Source: Nitrospira sp.
Lineage (GTDB): Bacteria > Nitrospirota > Nitrospiria > Nitrospirales > Nitrospiraceae
NCBI GenBank assembly: GCA_030692565.1
Contig: JAUYAO010000050.1
Span: 1 to 64,000 of the forward strand
Length of the DNA: 64,000 nt
Reading direction: 5' to 3'
This document shows positions 43,470 to 52,153 of this stretch, in pieces. The position numbers and the translations under genes were made by a program. Each line of letters begins with the position of its first letter. The stretch's first letter is position 1. Under the pieces are notes generated by a model. The model did not search any database. It was not told where the DNA came from and saw only the letters and a program-made list of their open reading frames with translations.

Positions 43470-43921
43470 TGCGACTCCTGCGGCGGTATATCCTCGTCGC
43501 TGCGATTGGCTTGTTGAGCGCGTGCAATAGCGGTGTGCCGGAGCCGGCGTCCACTGAAATCCCAGGGACCGGTCTCCGGCTGACGGTCGTGCGAGTCGCT
43601 ACCGATCCGTTTCTGTCCCGGCATAACCTGGCCATGACGATCGGACGCGCGGGTAACTGCACGGAGACGGTAGACCTTTTCCCCGACACCGGCCACACCA
43701 GTCGCCGCAATGTGTATGTTACGGCCAAGGCCCAGGTCTATGTCGTCGGACAATTCGATGCCCGTGTGATCGACGTTCGCCAGTGCAGTATTACGCTCTC
43801 GGAATTCCGGCACCTCGACAGAGACGTCATCTTCGTTGGAGCGTTTGATGAGGATGCGGAAGAGCATTGGGGATTTGTGTCGGCCTCAGAACGCCAGGAA
43901 CGGCCGTTTGAAAAGCGGTAA
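43469..43921 (+). CDS. Putative lipoprotein of unknown function
   Basis: This 150-residue protein has a signal sequence with lipobox (LIGLLSAC-type: AAIGLLSAC at about 12-20), so the mature N-terminal cysteine should be lipidated. The body is predicted beta-rich (LRLTVVRVATDPFLSRHNLA, RRNVYVTAKAQVYVVGQFDA). It overlaps the previous gene by one base and is probably co-transcribed. No family recognised. Confidence 0.65.
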   Translation: MRLLRRYILVAAIGLLSACNSGVPEPASTEIPGTGLRLTVVRVATDPFLSRHNLAMTIGRAGNCTETVDLFPDTGHTSRRNVYVTAKAQVYVVGQFDARVIDVRQCSITLSEFRHLDRDVIFVGAFDEDAEEHWGFVSASERQERPFEKR

Positions 43922-43981
43922 CCCTCGTTCGCCAGCGAACAAGGAATCGCTGGCGGCTGATTCGATGTCTGCTGAGCGCGT

Positions 43982-44191
43982 ATGAATCAACCGATCGTCG
44001 GGTACCACCTGGATGAGTATCGCGACTGGGTCGCCGACCTGGCTTGCGGCCATGGGCAGCATGTGCGCCATCAACCGCCGTTCTTCTCTCGCCCCTGGGT
44101 GCTCACACCGGAAGGCCGGGAGCGCCAGCTTGGCCAGTTGCTATTTTGTAAGCGCTGCCAGGAGCCGGACCTGTCTCCCCCGGTCGCGTGA
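43982..44191 (+). CDS. DUF3565 domain protein
   Basis: The 69-residue protein begins MNQPIVGYHLDEYRDWVADL and continues ACGHGQHVRHQPPFFSRPWV, ending with CKRC. This is the DUF3565 pattern, with CGHxQHxRH and a second CxxC likely forming a zinc site. Function is unknown. No Shine-Dalgarno is evident upstream. Confidence 0.85.
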   Translation: MNQPIVGYHLDEYRDWVADLACGHGQHVRHQPPFFSRPWVLTPEGRERQLGQLLFCKRCQEPDLSPPVA

Positions 44192-44333
44192 TTCTTCATG
44201 CCAGCGGCATGGCTGCCTTTCTCCACTCAAATAACTGAATTGCTTGGTGCCGCCACCTTCCGGTGGTAGCCTTCCCGATAACGCCTGGCATCCAGGAGTT
44301 GATCTCTGCCAGGCGGTTCGAAGGGAGAGGGCT

Positions 44334-44936
44334 ATGCCTACCGCGACATTGACGGGGCCGTCCTCGCAGGAGCATCGGAAGGGGTTTTTTCTGCATCGCG
44401 TGCAAAGGGGGTATGCGGCCTGGGTTGGCTTCATGCTCTTCTTGTATTCCACCTTGTTCTTCACGCTGGCCTTTTACGGACCGCATCTTGGGCCGATGAT
44501 CACGTTGTACGGTGGCGGCTCGCTTGCAGAGCGTCAGGCCGCCGCCAGCGAGATGTTATTGCTCAGCGAAACCGTGTCGGTGGCCGTGCCGGTCCTGTTT
44601 CTTGGGGCCGTCATTTTCAGCCTGGTTCTGACCCGCCGGGTGGCGGGGCCGCTGGTCCAGCTAGACCAGAGTATCCAGGAATGGGCGAAGGGGAATCTGA
44701 GCCGGCGCTTACAGTTTAGGCAGTCCGATCGCCTGGATGAGCTGGCATCAACGGCCAACCAGGCGCTGGCCAAGGTCGAACAGGCGTTTGGAGACATCCA
44801 TCGCCAGACGGCAGTGATTCAGGCGGCTCTGGCATCGAACCAACTGGAGAGTCCGGAGTCCGTTCAGAAGGTGCAGCAGGCAGCAGCGTCCCTTGAAAAG
44901 GTCCTCGGCGAGTTTTCGTTTAAGCAGGGCCGCTGA
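44334..44936 (+). CDS. HAMP-domain membrane protein
   Basis: The 200-residue protein has two membrane segments (about 27-49 and 80-102) with a short periplasmic loop between them, then a HAMP linker (LTRRVAGPLVQLDQSIQEWA, KGNLSRRLQFRQSDRLDELA) and a helical end (STANQALAKVEQAFGDIHRQ). No kinase, cyclase or chemotaxis signalling domain follows, so it is a stand-alone HAMP protein that may signal by protein contact. The ATG at 44334 has GGGAGAGG upstream. The pilin-like gene starts 4 bp after its stop. Confidence 0.78.
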   Translation: MPTATLTGPSSQEHRKGFFLHRVQRGYAAWVGFMLFLYSTLFFTLAFYGPHLGPMITLYGGGSLAERQAAASEMLLLSETVSVAVPVLFLGAVIFSLVLTRRVAGPLVQLDQSIQEWAKGNLSRRLQFRQSDRLDELASTANQALAKVEQAFGDIHRQTAVIQAALASNQLESPESVQKVQQAAASLEKVLGEFSFKQGR

Positions 44937-44939
44937 TCT

Positions 44940-45548
44940 ATGAAGGCTACGCTTGTATCCCGGAAGGGTTTCACGCTCATCGAGTTGATGGTCGTGGTCA
45001 CGATCGTCGGGATTCTTGCGTCGGTGGCCATGTTGTCCTACCGCCATTTCACCAAGAAAGCGCAATCAGTCGAAGCAGAAGTCGCGCTGACGGAGATCCA
45101 TCGGTTGCAGCAGCTTCACCATGCTCAGAGCGGATCCTTCGCCGGCGATTTGGGTGCGATCGGCTTCAATCCCATTCCTCCGCTGAAATTCTATTCAGTC
45201 GGAATGCGATTTCTTGGAGGGACCGATGGGATCGCCTATCAGGCCTATGCCTATGCGAAGGGGGATGCGGATGGATCGACGAGACTTGTGTTGACGCAGT
45301 ATCAGGATGGACATATGACCGTGGATAAGTCGGTGGTGTCTGCAACAGCGGCGTCCTCCGGGGCGGGAGGCGGCAGTGCGGGGTCTCTGCCGGGGTCGGG
45401 AGGCTCTGCGGGGTCACAGCCTGGAGACGGGGGAGGATTGGGGGATGACCCGCTGGCCGGTGGGAGTTTGGGGTCGAGCTCTTCAGCAAGTAGCGGTCAG
45501 CGAACCGTCACACATTCGAACCAATCCATCGGGATGAGCTCAAAATAG
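44940..45548 (+). CDS. Type IV pilin-like protein with Gly/Ser-rich tail
   Basis: This 202-residue protein starts with the prepilin signal KGFTLIELMVVVTIVGILAS, with cleavage expected after the Gly and methylation of Phe, and the conserved Glu at position 5. A single N-terminal helix leads to a pilin-type head (AEVALTEIHRLQQLHHAQSG). The last 70 residues are a low-complexity Gly/Ser/Pro stretch. It is located directly after the HAMP gene, far from any pilus assembly genes in this window, so it is either a minor pilin or a pseudopilin. Processing by PilD is expected from the motif. Confidence 0.85.
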   Translation: MKATLVSRKGFTLIELMVVVTIVGILASVAMLSYRHFTKKAQSVEAEVALTEIHRLQQLHHAQSGSFAGDLGAIGFNPIPPLKFYSVGMRFLGGTDGIAYQAYAYAKGDADGSTRLVLTQYQDGHMTVDKSVVSATAASSGAGGGSAGSLPGSGGSAGSQPGDGGGLGDDPLAGGSLGSSSSASSGQRTVTHSNQSIGMSSK

Positions 45549-45554
45549 AGATGA

Positions 45555-46691
45555 TTACTGGACGGTTTCAACCTTGTGGTTTGGCTGGGCAGCGAGAGCG
45601 AGGCCGGGTCCGACCCAGGGCTCAAGGTGAGCCCCTCGATAACCATAGCCCCCTTGCACGGGGTCAGTCGCCAAGAGTAATGGCGTATCGAGATCCAGGA
45701 TGGCAAAACCCTTCATCCCCAGGACGAGGCTGAACGAGCAGCCCATCGCGATGCGGGTTTCGACCATTCCCCCCACCATCAGTTTCAATCCGGCCGCGAG
45801 CGTCGTTTCTGCAATGGCGACTGCTTCGACCACGCCCGTCTTCATGATTTTGATATTGATGTAGTCTGCCGCAGCCTGCGCGATCACGGTGCGGGCGTCC
45901 GCCAGTGAGCGAACCGACTCATCGGCGGCCACGGGGATACCGGTGTCCCGACGAATTGCCGTCATACTGTCGAGATCGTCCCGCACGACCGGCTGTTCGA
46001 GGAGGACCATGGTTCCCCCGAATCGTCGGACACCTCTGGCAAATGCCAGGCACTCCTCACGAGAGAACCCCTGATTCCCATCGCCGATAAATGAAATGCC
46101 CGGCAGTGCATGATGTACCGCTTCCAGTCGACGGATATCCTGCTCCACATCATTGCCCACTTTCATTTTGAAGAGGCGAAAGCCTTGTGCGTACCAGCCG
46201 CTGGCTAAGGCTACAGATTTTTCAAGGGTGGCGATGGGAATGGTGATGTCGGTTTCCCGCGGGCGGATGTCTTGCCCGCCCCAGAGCTGCCACATGGGAA
46301 CCTGTGTCGATCGACAGTGCGCATCGATCATAGCCGTCTCAAGCCCACACCGGGCCGCAGGATAAGCGGGAGCGGCCTGTGCCATGTCGGCGGCGCATAG
46401 GGCATAGTGTCCAGCCGATACTCCGATCAACGTTGCGGCGAGCCGGCGGAGAGTGGTCAGGCAGGATTCGCGAGTCTCTCCACCGACCTCCGGGAAGGGC
46501 GCAGATTCTCCATAGCCCTGTGTTCCGTCGTGCAGCGTGATACGGACGAAGATGTTTTCCGCGACCACACGGGCCCCGGTCGCGACGACGAATGGGTCGG
46601 TGATCGGGATATCGATGGGCCAGAACTCGATCTTGACGATCTGATCGCGGACGATCGGCGTCACCTGCGGCGTGGTCATGATTACCGTCAT
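45555..46691 (-). CDS. Enolase-superfamily dipeptide epimerase (L-Ala-D/L-Glu epimerase-like)
   Basis: This protein of 378 residues has the muconate-lactonizing/dipeptide-epimerase layout: an N-terminal capping domain (WPIDIPITDPFVVATGARVV), the KxK catalytic pair in FKMKVG, metal ligands in GDGNQG, LLEQPV and ADESV, and the second catalytic Lys in INIKIMKTG. These enzymes epimerise L-Ala-D-Glu from recycled peptidoglycan; the exact dipeptide is uncertain. The ATG at 46691 has a -10 TACTAT 8 bp away and no Shine-Dalgarno. Confidence 0.85.
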   Translation of the reverse strand: MTVIMTTPQVTPIVRDQIVKIEFWPIDIPITDPFVVATGARVVAENIFVRITLHDGTQGYGESAPFPEVGGETRESCLTTLRRLAATLIGVSAGHYALCAADMAQAAPAYPAARCGLETAMIDAHCRSTQVPMWQLWGGQDIRPRETDITIPIATLEKSVALASGWYAQGFRLFKMKVGNDVEQDIRRLEAVHHALPGISFIGDGNQGFSREECLAFARGVRRFGGTMVLLEQPVVRDDLDSMTAIRRDTGIPVAADESVRSLADARTVIAQAAADYINIKIMKTGVVEAVAIAETTLAAGLKLMVGGMVETRIAMGCSFSLVLGMKGFAILDLDTPLLLATDPVQGGYGYRGAHLEPWVGPGLALAAQPNHKVETVQ

Positions 46692-46699
46692 GGGACGGG

Positions 46700-46729
46700 A
46701 TAGTACCGAGAGGGAGATCCTGCTGTCAT
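46700..46729 (-). promoter_or_regulatory. Promoter of the dipeptide epimerase gene
   Basis: On the minus strand ATGACA (46729-46724), an 18-bp spacer and TACTAT (46705-46700) end 8 bp before the ATG at 46691. A start site at the ATG would give a leaderless mRNA. Confidence 0.55.
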
Positions 46730-46849
46730 CAGGAAATACACGGCATGCGGAGCACGAGGAGACCCCTTGTCTGGCCTGGCCCTTGACAGGGCAGGGGCCA
46801 TTGGTCGACAACCCTGAACGCGTCCAAAGAGAGGATGGGCCCTGTCGGC

Positions 46850-49636
46850 ATGCTCCGCTATCGCTATCAACGAATTCTGGTATTGGCGCTCACTGGTCTC
46901 CTGAGCGTCTATCTCCTGGCTCCCTTACTGGTGTCTTACGGAGTGACGCAGTGGCTGAGTCGCCAGGGGTATCGGAATGTCATTGTGCAGTTGGGATATC
47001 CCGGATGGCAGGAGCTCTCGATTCCTGTCGTGTCGTTTCAGCTGGATCTGGGCGATGAAGTCTTGATGGTGTCTGTGACCAACGTTCAGGTCGAGTATCA
47101 ACTTCCTGATCTCTTGCACGGCCGAGTCTCGCGGGTGGTGCTGCCCTATTTGGCCATTCAGATGCTCAACAATCAGGACCCGTCTTCCACTGGCGTACCC
47201 GTCGACGCAACTGTGTTGGAAGAAGGACGCGGATCCCCATGGAATGTGCTCACGGCCGGTGATCTGCTGCGACGGATCCCGGTGTTGCCCTTCGAGCATG
47301 TGGAGCTGAGCCAGGTGACGGTATTTCGTGAGCAGGCGACAGGTCCGCTTCGCAGAGTGGCGATTCAGGGTGTGATCGAACAGCGGGATGGTGAGCTCGG
47401 GGGCCGCTTGTCGTTTCAGGGGCGGGAGACGGCGTCGTACATCCTTTCTCTGACAGGTCATTCAGCGACGACGTGGGCGGCGACGTTGGTGTCGCAACGG
47501 CCGCAGGCCGCCCCGATTCTTACCTGGCAGTCGACGGCGCAGGCGCGCGATGGGCAGGTGCAGGTTGAGGGGAAATTAGAGATCAATGTTCGGGAGCTCG
47601 CTCCGTTCATTGCCTTGGCCGTTCCGATCGGACCGGAGCTGAGCCAAGTGTCAGGGCACGTGTCCGTCGCATGGACGGGCATGGCTCCGTCCAGCGCGGC
47701 ACTGAGTGCGCTTCGCGAAAGCCCGGAATCACTATTCCAAGGATCGTTTCAGGCCACCGTGACGTTGCCGGCGTTGAAAGGCGTGGCCAAGCAGATTGCC
47801 CTGTCTTCGTCCGGGAATTTCTCTGGATCCCCGGCGCGACTGGGATGGACGATTGATCCCGGTGTGTTGGGAACGGCGACGGTGAATATGCAGCCTCGCT
47901 TTGTGCCGGATGCGGTCAGGTCGTTGTTGCCGCGGGGCGATCAGCCGATTCGTGTCGAACAGCGCCAGCCGCTTCAGGGGATACTCTATTGGGCAGAATC
48001 GCCGATCCGTCTGACGGTGGATGGTCCGGTCCATGTGAGTTATGGGGCGGCGACGGGGCCGCTGGTGGTCGAAGTGGATGCCGTTCACGCAGATTTGGTC
48101 GGTCAAGATCTCGTGTCGGCCGAAGGGGAGTTCCATCTGCGAGGGCTGGTGCCGCCCAGCTTGACCGCGGGGGTCTCTGTGCGAGAAGTTCGGGGCGATC
48201 TTTGGGGACGCGTGGTGCTCAAGCAGCGCGTGGTTAACGGTACCTTGCATGTGCCCTCCATGATGACCGTGAAACAGTTTCAACAGGGACGTGTGGCGAT
48301 GTCGTCCGCGACCATTGAGGTGGTTGCACCGATTCCGGTCCGTTGCGCGCTGGAATCCGGACAATGCACGGCCGGTCCGGGAACGCTCCGGATCGGCGCG
48401 CAGGGGATTCGTTCGGCCGGATACGACGTCACGCTGGCAGAGGGGACCGTGACGCTCGAGAGCGCCGAATCCGTAGGGAGTTCGTGGACAGCCCAAGGCG
48501 GTATCAACCTGGTCGGGGTGCGAATCGAGCCGCTACCAGTGACGCTTCCGCCGTCTGCGTGGCAGGTGAAGTTTGCCGCGAATCAGGCCGGGTTCAAGGC
48601 CGATGTGCGGGGAGACCTCCCTGGTCGAGAGAGTGTCGTCACCGCAACGGTGGCCCAATCATATGGGCGGGATGGATCGGCGCGACTGGTGCTCGGGCCC
48701 CTCCGGTTCGACTCAGAGGCGAATCGTTTGCAGAAGTGGCTGCCCGGTCTGCCTGCTTCATTCGATCTCACCGACGGTCGGATCACGGCGAGTACGGATC
48801 TTGTGTGGACCCCCAGTCGATCGAAGGACTCATCATCGGTCGTCTCCCAGTCCGGCAAGATCAAGATTCAGGCGGATCAGCTGTCCGCAGCTGTTCGGGG
48901 GATGGCGATTCAGGGGATCAACACGACCTTGGATTTTGATCTCCAGGGTTTTGAACAGGTGCGATCGAGTCAGCCGGCAGTGGTGACCGCGGCGGCTATT
49001 CAGACGGGGGTGGCGCTGACGAATGTGTCCGTGACAGCCGATCTGCAGTGGGTACTGTCAGACCCTTGGCCGGTGCTCGATCTCAAGGATATTCAGGCGG
49101 GTCTTTTCGGAGGATCTGTGACGAGTCCCGGTCTTCGTCTCGCCCCGGCTACGATGCCCCACCGACTCGTGTTGTCACTGCGGCGCTGTGATCTGGCGAA
49201 GCTCTTGAGTCTTGAACAGCAAAAGGGATTGCAGGGAACAGGCCTGTTGAGCGGGGCCATCCCGCTCACGGTGACGGCGAAAGGGGTGAGTGTCAAGGAT
49301 GGAACGGTGGAGGCAGAAGCGCCAGGCGGGGTGATTCGCTACCAACCCTCCCCGGAGTCCGCGGCCCTCCTGACGGACGCCGATTCGAATGTGAAGCTGG
49401 TGGCACAGGCGCTCAGCAACTTTCAGTATACGGTGTTGAAAGCCGGGGTGCAGTACGCTGAAGATGGAGTCATGCAATTGGCCGTGCGATTGGAGGGGAG
49501 AAATCCGGACATGAAGAAGAGCCCGCCCATCCATTTCAATGTGAATGTTCAGGAAAATATTCCCGCGCTCTTGCAAAGTCTCCGCCTGGTGCAGGATATT
49601 GAAGAATCGCTTCAAGGCAAGATGCAACGACGATGA
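46850..49636 (+). CDS. ydbH: YdbH-like intermembrane lipid transport protein
   Basis: This large protein of 928 residues has one N-terminal membrane anchor (residues about 8-28) followed by a long, repetitive beta-strand region, the AsmA-like bridge fold. YdbH with outer-membrane lipoprotein YnbE forms one of the bridges for phospholipid transport to the outer membrane in E. coli; TamB and YhdP are the other two. The C-terminal segment (ENIPALLQSLRLVQDIEESL) is the YdbH-type end. Identity rests mainly on its neighbours YnbE and YdbL in the E. coli order. I chose the ATG at 46850; one at 46835 directly abuts the purine-rich ribosome site. Confidence 0.82.
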   Translation: MLRYRYQRILVLALTGLLSVYLLAPLLVSYGVTQWLSRQGYRNVIVQLGYPGWQELSIPVVSFQLDLGDEVLMVSVTNVQVEYQLPDLLHGRVSRVVLPYLAIQMLNNQDPSSTGVPVDATVLEEGRGSPWNVLTAGDLLRRIPVLPFEHVELSQVTVFREQATGPLRRVAIQGVIEQRDGELGGRLSFQGRETASYILSLTGHSATTWAATLVSQRPQAAPILTWQSTAQARDGQVQVEGKLEINVRELAPFIALAVPIGPELSQVSGHVSVAWTGMAPSSAALSALRESPESLFQGSFQATVTLPALKGVAKQIALSSSGNFSGSPARLGWTIDPGVLGTATVNMQPRFVPDAVRSLLPRGDQPIRVEQRQPLQGILYWAESPIRLTVDGPVHVSYGAATGPLVVEVDAVHADLVGQDLVSAEGEFHLRGLVPPSLTAGVSVREVRGDLWGRVVLKQRVVNGTLHVPSMMTVKQFQQGRVAMSSATIEVVAPIPVRCALESGQCTAGPGTLRIGAQGIRSAGYDVTLAEGTVTLESAESVGSSWTAQGGINLVGVRIEPLPVTLPPSAWQVKFAANQAGFKADVRGDLPGRESVVTATVAQSYGRDGSARLVLGPLRFDSEANRLQKWLPGLPASFDLTDGRITASTDLVWTPSRSKDSSSVVSQSGKIKIQADQLSAAVRGMAIQGINTTLDFDLQGFEQVRSSQPAVVTAAAIQTGVALTNVSVTADLQWVLSDPWPVLDLKDIQAGLFGGSVTSPGLRLAPATMPHRLVLSLRRCDLAKLLSLEQQKGLQGTGLLSGAIPLTVTAKGVSVKDGTVEAEAPGGVIRYQPSPESAALLTDADSNVKLVAQALSNFQYTVLKAGVQYAEDGVMQLAVRLEGRNPDMKKSPPIHFNVNVQENIPALLQSLRLVQDIEESLQGKMQRR

Positions 49637-49653
49637 CGAGGCAGGGGGATATC

Positions 49654-49851
49654 ATGAGACGATGTGGGGTAAGACTTGCGATGGGGCTTTGGCTTCTGTG
49701 GGGGATGGCCGGCTGTACGCCCCGTGTAGAGGTGGCCGCACCAGAGAAGCCGATTACCATCAATTTGAATGTGAAGATCGATCATGAGATCCGAGTGAAG
49801 GTCGATAAGGATCTTGATCAGGTCCTGTCTAACAACAGCGGACTGTTTTAA
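49654..49851 (+). CDS. ynbE: YnbE-family outer-membrane lipoprotein
   Basis: The 65-residue protein has a lipoprotein signal (LWLLWGMAGC) and the YnbE body KPITINLNVKIDHEIRVKVD. It oligomerises to form the outer-membrane end of the YdbH bridge in E. coli. The ATG at 49654 has AGGGGG upstream; an ATG at 49633 overlaps the ydbH stop (ATGA) but has a weaker site. Confidence 0.9.
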   Translation: MRRCGVRLAMGLWLLWGMAGCTPRVEVAAPEKPITINLNVKIDHEIRVKVDKDLDQVLSNNSGLF

Positions 49852-49872
49852 CGATCGGCAAAGGAGATGAGG

Positions 49873-50208
49873 ATGGCCCGCATACGCATGATGGTTGGTG
49901 TGGTTCTCGTGGCGCTCTGTGTGGGGATCAGCCTTCCCGCCTGGGCCTTGTCGCTGGAGGAGGCGAAAGCCAAGGGGCAGGTAGGAGAAAAGGCCAACGG
50001 GTACTTGGGTGCGGTGACCGGAGGGAACGCCGAAGTGCAGGCGCTGGTCAGCGACATCAATCAGAAGCGGAAGCAGGCCTACGAAGAGATTGCGAGACGC
50101 AATGGTACCAGTGTGAATTCCGTCGAGACCCTGGCTGGAGAGAAGGCCATTCAGAATACGAAGCCCGGGAATATGGTTGAGGGGCCCGGCGGCTGGATAA
50201 AGAAATAA
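49873..50208 (+). CDS. ydbL: YdbL-family periplasmic protein
   Basis: This protein of 111 residues has a signal peptide (ending SLPAWA) and the YdbL/DUF1318 body LSLEEAKAKGQVGEKANGYL, then NAEVQALVSDINQKRKQAYE and GEKAIQNTKPG. In E. coli YdbL modulates YnbE oligomerisation. The ATG at 49873 has AAGGAG six bases away. It completes the ydbH-ynbE-ydbL operon. Confidence 0.9.
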   Translation: MARIRMMVGVVLVALCVGISLPAWALSLEEAKAKGQVGEKANGYLGAVTGGNAEVQALVSDINQKRKQAYEEIARRNGTSVNSVETLAGEKAIQNTKPGNMVEGPGGWIKK

Positions 50209-50212
50209 TCAG

Positions 50213-50857
50213 CTATCCGTAGCGATCGTTCTTCCACGGCAGCGCGGTATTGGAGTAGCCCCGCACTTCCCAGAATCCCTTTTCATCCTTATCTGAAAAT
50301 GTGATCTCCTTGATCCACTTTGCGCCTTTCCAAGCGTAGCGCTTCGGGACAATGACACGGACCGGGCCCCCATGCTCCTTGGTGAGCGGTTTCTCGTTCC
50401 ACTTATACGTCAGTAGCACGTCGGCATCGTCGCAGACGTCGATCGGCAGATTCGTGGTGTAGTCATCGTACGATTTGAAGAGGACGAATTTGGCGAGCGA
50501 CAGCGGTTTCACGACGGAGATGATCTGCCGGAAGCTCACGCCTTCCCAGTCGTTGTCGTACCGGCTCCAGGAGGTGACACAGTGAAAATCCGAACGGTCT
50601 TGGATATGGGGCTGTTGGAGAAACTGTTCCCACGTCCAGGTGACCGGAGTCGTGACAAACCCGCCGATGGTCAATGTCCATTCTTGGAGGGGAATGTCCG
50701 GTTTGAATCCGAGGTCCAGCACCGGAAAGGTTTCGACGAGATGTTGTCCCGGAGGAAGCCGGTCGTCGCCTTCATAGAAGACCTCACGTTCTTCGCCTCC
50801 GCGCCGGGCTTTCGCCCACTGCTCTTTGGATTGTGTTAACCGAGAATCATCGTCCAT
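50213..50857 (-). CDS. Sulfite-oxidase-like molybdopterin oxidoreductase
   Basis: This 214-residue protein is the molybdopterin-binding core of the sulfite oxidase family without haem or dimerisation domains (the YuiH class). The molybdenum-ligating cysteine is in DFHCVTSWS, and WEGVSFRQII, YTTNLPID, EHGGPVRVIVPKRYAWKGAK and GFWEVRGYSN are typical. There is no signal peptide, so it should be cytoplasmic. The physiological substrate is not known. It is convergent with ydbL with a 4-bp gap. Confidence 0.9.
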   Translation of the reverse strand: MDDDSRLTQSKEQWAKARRGGEEREVFYEGDDRLPPGQHLVETFPVLDLGFKPDIPLQEWTLTIGGFVTTPVTWTWEQFLQQPHIQDRSDFHCVTSWSRYDNDWEGVSFRQIISVVKPLSLAKFVLFKSYDDYTTNLPIDVCDDADVLLTYKWNEKPLTKEHGGPVRVIVPKRYAWKGAKWIKEITFSDKDEKGFWEVRGYSNTALPWKNDRYG

Positions 50858-51012
50858 CGTCTGGCCTCCAGTCGAAGGGTACGGGAATCAGGCCTCTTTT
50901 GACAAGTCGCCCTGATTGATCCGCTGTGCTCGACCATCTCACAGACGTTGAATTTCCTTCTCGAATCAATGGCCTGGGGGCACAATAGGGCCTGCTACAC
51001 TTGTATGCCTCT

Positions 51013-51594
51013 ATGAGATCCCGTCCTATGCGCAAAGTTCTTGTGAGACGATATCGCCCTGCCGCTGGCTTGGCCGTGCTCGTGGTCGTCCTGGTGTCGG
51101 CCTTGGCGGCGGAGGGGAGCGTTGCCTGGACTGAGCGTAAGGCTTCAGTGGAACAGGGAGGAGTTGCCAGCAATCGCGCGGCTGTCAGCCGGCAGACATC
51201 GCGCTCGTCTGCCCCGGTACAAAAGGATGTGGGGATTTCCAAGAAACAGCGCATCAGGAAGGGTCCTGCCCTGGAAAAGGGCAAGGGGCCGACAAAGGAA
51301 CAGTCTGTCCGCCGCGCGCCTCGCCGTGCGCGAGCAACCACACAACTGAGGCCTCAGGCCACGCTTACGCCGAAGCCTGACGTGTCCTATCATGGGATGC
51401 TTCAGCAGCCGCAGCGGTATACCCCGCATTACGAGCATGGCAAGGGAGGAGTTCCAAACCCGCATGCCGGCGCGCTGCTCCACGAGCATTTCCAGGAACT
51501 CGACAAGAATCGAGACGGCTCGATCGATCCGTTTGAGCGGGCCTTGGGCCGGCTCGATCTTGAGCGCGACCTCGCTGATCATCAGTGGCCGTAG
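51013..51594 (+). CDS. Secreted basic protein with a single EF-hand
   Basis: The protein of 193 residues has an N-terminal hydrophobic segment (AAGLAVLVVVLVSALAAEGS), a Lys/Arg-rich disordered middle (KKQRIRKGPALEKGKGPTKE) and a C-terminal EF-hand calcium loop DKNRDGSIDPFE preceded by a helix. The lone loop is complete, with D/N/D/S/D/E ligands. Start codon is uncertain (ATG at 51013 or 51028; neither has a strong ribosome site). Family otherwise unknown. Confidence 0.65.
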   Translation: MRSRPMRKVLVRRYRPAAGLAVLVVVLVSALAAEGSVAWTERKASVEQGGVASNRAAVSRQTSRSSAPVQKDVGISKKQRIRKGPALEKGKGPTKEQSVRRAPRRARATTQLRPQATLTPKPDVSYHGMLQQPQRYTPHYEHGKGGVPNPHAGALLHEHFQELDKNRDGSIDPFERALGRLDLERDLADHQWP

Positions 51595-51683
51595 ATCAGT
51601 CAGGCTGTCGATGCTTCAGGAAAATCTTCCTCCCGCCGATAGAGGCACTAGGTATGCGTAGTAGGCATGATAGGGAGGGGTGG

Positions 51684-51920
51684 ATGCGGATTGGACTCTG
51701 TGTGGCGTTGCTTATCAGTTTCGGGTGTGCCGGAACTCCCCCTCCTTCGACCAACAACCTGGCGGAGACCTCTCGCCAGGATTCGTGCGCCTCTCGCCTG
51801 CAACAGTCTGACCGTGGCGATATCCGTGGGCGTTCCTGCCACGATCAACATGCCTGGTGGAATGACGTCGGTAACGCGCTGAGTGGTGCCGCCACGGCGG
51901 TTCGACTCCCACGCCCGTAG
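51684..51920 (+). CDS. Small putative lipoprotein
   Basis: The 78-residue product begins MRIGLCVALLISFGCAGTPP with a plausible but atypical lipobox (SFGC). The rest is polar. AGGGAGGGG precedes the ATG. No family recognised, and no partner is evident. The 233 bp that follow hold no gene. Confidence 0.5.
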   Translation: MRIGLCVALLISFGCAGTPPPSTNNLAETSRQDSCASRLQQSDRGDIRGRSCHDQHAWWNDVGNALSGAATAVRLPRP

Positions 51921-52153
51921 ATTTGCACGCAGAACCGGCCGGTCAGGCCAGACCCCTTCCCCTGAGCAGGCTCCTCTGACTTTGGTCCGTTGTCCTCATT
52001 CTGTTTCAGCCATCCACATCCAGATACCAACCCCGTCCGTACCTCTTCATAGCGATCATGTGCGGCTTGGTCTGCGCCCCTCTTGTAAGAAACCGGCGGC
52101 GGCGTCGACTATACGGGCAGGTTGTTCCATTGACAGACCTGAGAGGAGTCCCC

